From positions 1-10,091 of the forward strand of contig JAUZEU010000181.1 in assembly GCA_030838885.1 (NCBI GenBank): 10,091 nt of DNA. The letters run 5' to 3'. The first letter of the stretch is position 1. Each line of letters opens with the position of its first letter. The position numbers were made by a program, and so were the translations under genes. This stretch comes from Bryobacterales bacterium (GTDB lineage Bacteria > Acidobacteriota > Terriglobia > Bryobacterales > Bryobacteraceae). Positions 7,535 through 10,091 of the stretch are shown here, one piece after another. Under the pieces are notes generated by a model. That model saw only the letters and a list, made by a program, of their open reading frames with translations, had not been told where the DNA came from and made no database searches.

Positions 7535-8053
7535 CTATTCGACCTCTATCTCGGCTGGCGCCAGAATGGCAAGGTCCTGACGGTTGTTGAGTTTAGGCAG
7601 TGAGGCGGTGCTGGCGCGCCAGCCTTTGTGGCGAAGAACGCCGCCGGTGGGCTTGCCAATGGCCGGGACGTTGCCGATGAATTTCGCGGTGGCCGGGTTG
7701 TTGTCCGATTTTACGGAACTGCCTTCCACGGCGTCGATCACCGGTACCGGCGCGAAGTGACGGATCAGGACCTCACGAGTGTTGGTGTGGATGTCGCGGG
7801 CGGCAGCGCCCACCTGATCGTCGGAGTAAGGCGCAATGTCTTCCATGAAGAAATCGAGGACGCGGGCGTCGCGCTGCAGGATGCCGAGGAGCTGCAGAGC
7901 ACCGTCTTCCGGCTTGATTTCCGGCTTGGGTGGCGGAGGCTTGGGAATGTCCGATTTGAGGATGAGGCCGAGATCAGTAAGGATCTCAGGGGACAGGGCG
8001 CCGTGGAACAGGAGCGCGAAGAAAGCTCGAAATGCCAACAGGATACGGTTCAA
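7535..8053 (-). CDS. DUF2760 domain protein (first gene of the Hsp70 cassette)
   Basis: A 172-residue protein matching the DUF2760 family as I remember it. The body reads ALQLLGILQRDARVLDFFMEDI (52-73, shown as the helix ALQLLGILQ plus DFFMEDI), then YSDDQVGAAARDIH (76-89), and it ends with GNVPAIGKPTGGVLRHKGWR (127-146). Residues 1-30 are hydrophobic with one Arg-flanked segment (ILLAFRAFFALLFHGAL), perhaps a membrane-associated helix. A proline/lysine hinge PKPPPPKPEIKPE (37-49) links it to the folded part. The start is TTG at 8051-8053; a TGA lies 24 nt upstream in frame with no better start between, and GGAG sits 11 nt before the TTG. From memory, DUF2760 genes commonly sit directly beside atypical Hsp70 genes, as here. 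A role as cofactor, adaptor or membrane anchor for the two Hsp70s is inference. Confidence 0.85.
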   Translation of the reverse strand: MNRILLAFRAFFALLFHGALSPEILTDLGLILKSDIPKPPPPKPEIKPEDGALQLLGILQRDARVLDFFMEDIAPYSDDQVGAAARDIHTNTREVLIRHFAPVPVIDAVEGSSVKSDNNPATAKFIGNVPAIGKPTGGVLRHKGWRASTASLPKLNNRQDLAILAPAEIEVE

Positions 8054-8097
8054 TTTAGAGACGACTCCGAATCTTCAGGATAGCAATGGCGGGATTT

Positions 8098-9024
8098 TCA
8101 GAATGCGAGGGGCCGGGTGATGTCCTGACCGGGGAAGGTTCGGTCGAGCAGACCGGCGAGTTGGGAGGCAGTAGCGGGGTCGATGTTGCCACCGGGATGG
8201 CGGACGCGGCCGCTGGTGAGGACGCCGCGGCGGCGCAGGATCTCTTTGCGGACGGCAAGACCGGGCTGCTGCTCGAACACCATGAGGGGGAGGTAGCGCT
8301 GGTACAGGGTGTAGGCGGCATCGAGGTCGCCGGCTTTGGCGCGTTGGGTGATGGCGAGCAGGACTTCCGGAAAAGCGAAGCCGGTGTTGAAGCCGTCTGA
8401 CCCGCGTTCGAGGTCGAAGAAGCCGTAGAGGCCACCGAGGCCCGTCAGGATCGGCATGGGGCGGATGGTTTCGAGCCCGGTACGGAGGGCGGCGATTTTC
8501 GCGGGGCTGGGCACCGCTTCGGCTTTGATGCAGGCGAGGGCCGGGATTTCGCGCGCGATGCGGAGGATGAGGGCGACGGACATGTTGACTTCAGTGGAGG
8601 CCGGGTGGTCCTGCAGGATGATGGGCAGGGTTGTTCTTTCGGCTATGCGGGAGTAATAGGTGAAGACCAGTTCGTCGTTGGGGACGGGTTGTTTGGAAGG
8701 GGCGATCATGACGGCGGCGGCGCCGAGGGCCGCGGCTTCGTTCACGAGGGCGATGGTGGCGGCGGTGCCGGTGTGGCTGCAGCCTGCGATTACGGGGAGC
8801 GCGCCGGCAGCTTTGACGGCGGTGGCGATGAGGGCCGAGCGTTCTGAGTCGGTGAGACGATTGGATTCGCCGAGGACGCCCAGGAGGGTGACTGCATTGA
8901 CGCCGGTTTTGGCGAAGAATTCGATCATGCGGGTGAGCGAGGCGTGATCCAGGGATTCGTCGTCGTGGAAGGGGGTGGCGAGGATCGGGATTACCCCGGA
9001 GAGGTTGGGCGCGGTGGTTGGCAT
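8098..9024 (-). CDS. DapA-superfamily class I aldolase/dehydratase, not a true dihydrodipicolinate synthase
   Basis: A 308-residue cytoplasmic TIM-barrel enzyme of the dihydrodipicolinate synthase / N-acetylneuraminate lyase superfamily. Family marks: GVIPILATPF at the N-terminus (10-19), the substrate-carboxylate loop LLGVLGES (47-54), and the Schiff-base lysine K167 in ACIKAEA. Compared with E. coli DapA, the two catalytic threonines of GTTGES are replaced by Val50/Leu51, and Tyr133 of YNVP by Gln in LQDHP (138-141). The Arg of SRTG is also not conserved (PASTEV). Loss of the proton-relay Tyr and both Thr argues against lysine biosynthesis. QDxP plus a C-terminal RHPGG recalls 2-keto-3-deoxy sugar acid dehydratases/aldolases, so a 2-oxo acid substrate is likely but unproven. 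It is 44 nt upstream of the DUF2760 gene on the same strand and may be cotranscribed with it. The ATG has no Shine-Dalgarno sequence. Confidence 0.85.
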   Translation of the reverse strand: MPTTAPNLSGVIPILATPFHDDESLDHASLTRMIEFFAKTGVNAVTLLGVLGESNRLTDSERSALIATAVKAAGALPVIAGCSHTGTAATIALVNEAAALGAAAVMIAPSKQPVPNDELVFTYYSRIAERTTLPIILQDHPASTEVNMSVALILRIAREIPALACIKAEAVPSPAKIAALRTGLETIRPMPILTGLGGLYGFFDLERGSDGFNTGFAFPEVLLAITQRAKAGDLDAAYTLYQRYLPLMVFEQQPGLAVRKEILRRRGVLTSGRVRHPGGNIDPATASQLAGLLDRTFPGQDITRPLAF

Positions 9025-9032
9025 GAAAGGGA

Positions 9033-9038
9033 ATTATC
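9033..9038 (-). promoter_or_regulatory. Possible -10 element (GATAAT) for a near-leaderless DapA-like transcript
   Basis: Read on the minus strand, GATAAT matches TATAAT at 5 of 6 positions and ends 8 nt before the ATG of the DapA-like gene. A start point about 7 nt downstream would fall at the ATG, giving a leaderless mRNA, which would fit the missing Shine-Dalgarno sequence. The -35 position (TCCACC at 17-nt spacing) is poor, so this is tentative. Confidence 0.3.
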
Positions 9039-9115
9039 GCGCGGCCCTGGTTGCTGGTGGATATTCGGTTGTGAAAGAGCTTGTTTCGGGGGAGTCGAAT
9101 TCGGTCAGCGGCGGT

Positions 9116-9850
9116 TCAGGCGGCTTTTTTCATGGTGTTTTGGCGGCGCGTTGCTTGTTCGAGGCGTAGTTCGCGGCGGGCCAGGCGGGTTATTTGGCCG
9201 GTTGAAAATTCGAAGCCATTTCGGCCGGTTGTCTCTCCGGGTGTACTTCCACCTGGGTAAGTCGGGCATTCATAGGGGACGCCTTCGCTGAGGGCGAGTT
9301 TGGCCAGGAGGATTTCTTCCTGGAGGATTTTGTCGTGGGCGGCTTTGCGTTCGGTCTCAAGTTCCTTTAGTTGTTTCTCGTTTTTCTCGATGTTTCTCCG
9401 GATTCTCGTTTCGTAGACGGCGAGAAGCTGGATATTTCTGCCATCGGCTAACCAGACGCGGGCCTGGCAGGCGGCTGCGTGGCCTTCGGCGCTGTCGACA
9501 TCTGTGGCGTCACCGATCGGGCCGGACATGCCGATGGCGAAGATGTTGTTTTCGAGGGCACGGGCTCTGTTGAGGCGCCACATGTCTTCGGCTATCGACA
9601 TGGCGAGGAGTTTCTCGCGATAGGTCTCGGGTTTGAAGTCCGCCATGAGGTTGGTGCAGTGTTCGTCGAAAGCGATTTTGTCTTCGTGGGAGAAGGCATG
9701 AAACTGCCCTGTCAGCCCATGCCGGGTGGCGTTGATGCGGGAGCGCTTTTTGCCTTCTTCGGTTCTGGGGCCGGTGCTCTTTTGGGCGTTTTGCCGGTTG
9801 GCTTCAAGTTGCGCTTCTGAGATTTGTGAGAGTGGAGTGGCTGGCGACAT
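9116..9850 (-). CDS. Uncharacterised STGPRT-motif protein with a coiled coil
   Basis: A 244-residue protein of unknown function. Near the N-terminus (about 17-48) is the basic motif NRQNAQKSTGPRTEEGKK followed by SRINATRHGLTG. I recall this block from many multi-copy hypothetical proteins of Acidobacteriota and similar large genomes. The middle (about 75-145) is helical with MWRLNRARALENN. Residues 146-186 are a charged Lys/Glu-rich coiled coil (NIEKNEKQLKELETERKAA). The tail is basic (RLARRELRLEQATRRQNTMKKAA). No signal peptide or membrane segment is seen. I chose the ATG at 9850 over an in-frame TTG at 9892 because AAAGGA is 9 nt before it. The coiled-coil stretch is noticeably less GC-rich than its neighbours (line 9361-9420 is about 43% GC). 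The basic ends suggest nucleic-acid contact, but that is a guess. It lies 91 nt upstream of the DapA-like gene. Confidence 0.7.
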   Translation of the reverse strand: MSPATPLSQISEAQLEANRQNAQKSTGPRTEEGKKRSRINATRHGLTGQFHAFSHEDKIAFDEHCTNLMADFKPETYREKLLAMSIAEDMWRLNRARALENNIFAIGMSGPIGDATDVDSAEGHAAACQARVWLADGRNIQLLAVYETRIRRNIEKNEKQLKELETERKAAHDKILQEEILLAKLALSEGVPYECPTYPGGSTPGETTGRNGFEFSTGQITRLARRELRLEQATRRQNTMKKAA

Positions 9851-9859
9851 TTGTGTGTG

Positions 9860-9865
9860 TCCTTT
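9860..9865 (-). promoter_or_regulatory. Ribosome binding site that sets the start of the STGPRT-motif protein
   Basis: On the minus strand, AAAGGA precedes the ATG at 9850 by 9 nt (spacer CACACACAA). It is the best Shine-Dalgarno match near this gene and supports the shorter protein over the TTG at 9892. Confidence 0.65.
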
Positions 9866-9892
9866 CAGCCGAGGTGTAGCATGTGCGGTCAA

Positions 9893-10091
9893 GGGAAAGG
9901 GGTGTTTGGTTTTGGTAAGTTGTTGGATGCAGAGGTTGATATTTATTCTTGAAGCGTGTCACTGACGGAGGATGTCCGGATTACCGTTGAAAGTGAGCGG
10001 CTCTGTAAACATTATCAAGCCGCGTGGGCTGCGGCGGCCTTTCCCGTTCTGAGACGGTAAGCTACAGCGAGTGCATTGACCAGAGCCGGCA
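9893..10091. other. Right-edge intergenic stretch with no supported gene
   Basis: Mixed composition: an A/C-rich (minus-strand) part next to the STGPRT gene, then a GC-rich part from about 10018. Short open frames reach the right edge on the minus strand (for example 10089-10015 and 10090-9959), but I recognise none of them. On the minus strand, TTTACA (10009-10004) and GGTAAT (9985-9980) are 18 nt apart and could be a weak promoter for the STGPRT gene, with a long leader. A GCCGC/GCGGC stem with a 7-nt loop at 10019-10035 has no T-run after it. Confidence 0.3.

Noticed and set aside
5636..7603. A 655-codon open frame on the plus strand, antisense to the short Hsp70
   Set aside because: The minus strand encodes a complete Hsp70 with all family motifs here. 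The antisense translation is Gly/Asp/Ala-rich, matches no family I know, and is expected from the codon bias of GC-rich genes.
7741..7750. Perfect 10-bp palindrome CCGGTACCGG
   Set aside because: It lies inside the DUF2760 coding sequence and encodes conserved-looking residues (PVPV). In GC-rich DNA such a palindrome is not surprising.
9956..10060. A 34-codon plus-strand open frame starting at GTG
   Set aside because: No Shine-Dalgarno sequence, no recognisable motif, and a length expected by chance.
9959..10090. Minus-strand open frames entering from the right edge (43 and 24 codons inside the window)
   Set aside because: Either could be the tail of a gene beyond the edge, but two frames compete and I recognise neither, so no gene is called.

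Overview
The window looks like chromosomal DNA from a GC-rich Gram-negative bacterium. An acidobacterium of the Solibacter/Bryobacter type is my best guess. That rests on remembered family resemblance (an MtrA/MtrB-type pair lacking MtrC, and a protein with an NRxNAxxSTGPRTxEGK motif), not on a marker gene or a search.

Layout from left to right. Positions 1-120 (minus) hold the first 40 codons of gatB, a housekeeping gene running off the left edge. A 103-bp divergent intergenic region separates it from a two-gene plus-strand operon at 224-3132: a periplasmic decaheme cytochrome c of the DmsE/MtrA/PioA type, then an MtrB/PioB-type outer-membrane beta-barrel. The two are joined by an ATGA stop/start overlap. 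Together they would form an electron conduit across the outer membrane. No extracellular MtrC/OmcA-type cytochrome is present in the window.

The rest reads on the minus strand. In order of transcription from the right: an uncharacterised 244-residue protein with the STGPRT motif and a coiled coil (9850-9116); a class I aldolase of the DapA superfamily that keeps the Schiff-base lysine but has lost the DapA threonines and tyrosine (9024-8098); a DUF2760 protein (8053-7535); a short Hsp70 (7531-5741); and a long Hsp70 with a C-terminal DUF3731-like helical extension (5744-3129). The last three are packed with a 3-nt gap and then a 4-nt overlap, and the first two use TTG starts. They form a DUF2760/Hsp70/Hsp70-DUF3731 cassette whose biological role I do not know to have been worked out. 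It is the best candidate here for an undescribed system.

The cassette's last stop codon and the barrel gene's stop codon share the palindrome TTAA at 3129-3132, so the two convergent transcription units have no intergenic space. The final ~240 bases at the right edge contain no gene I can support.
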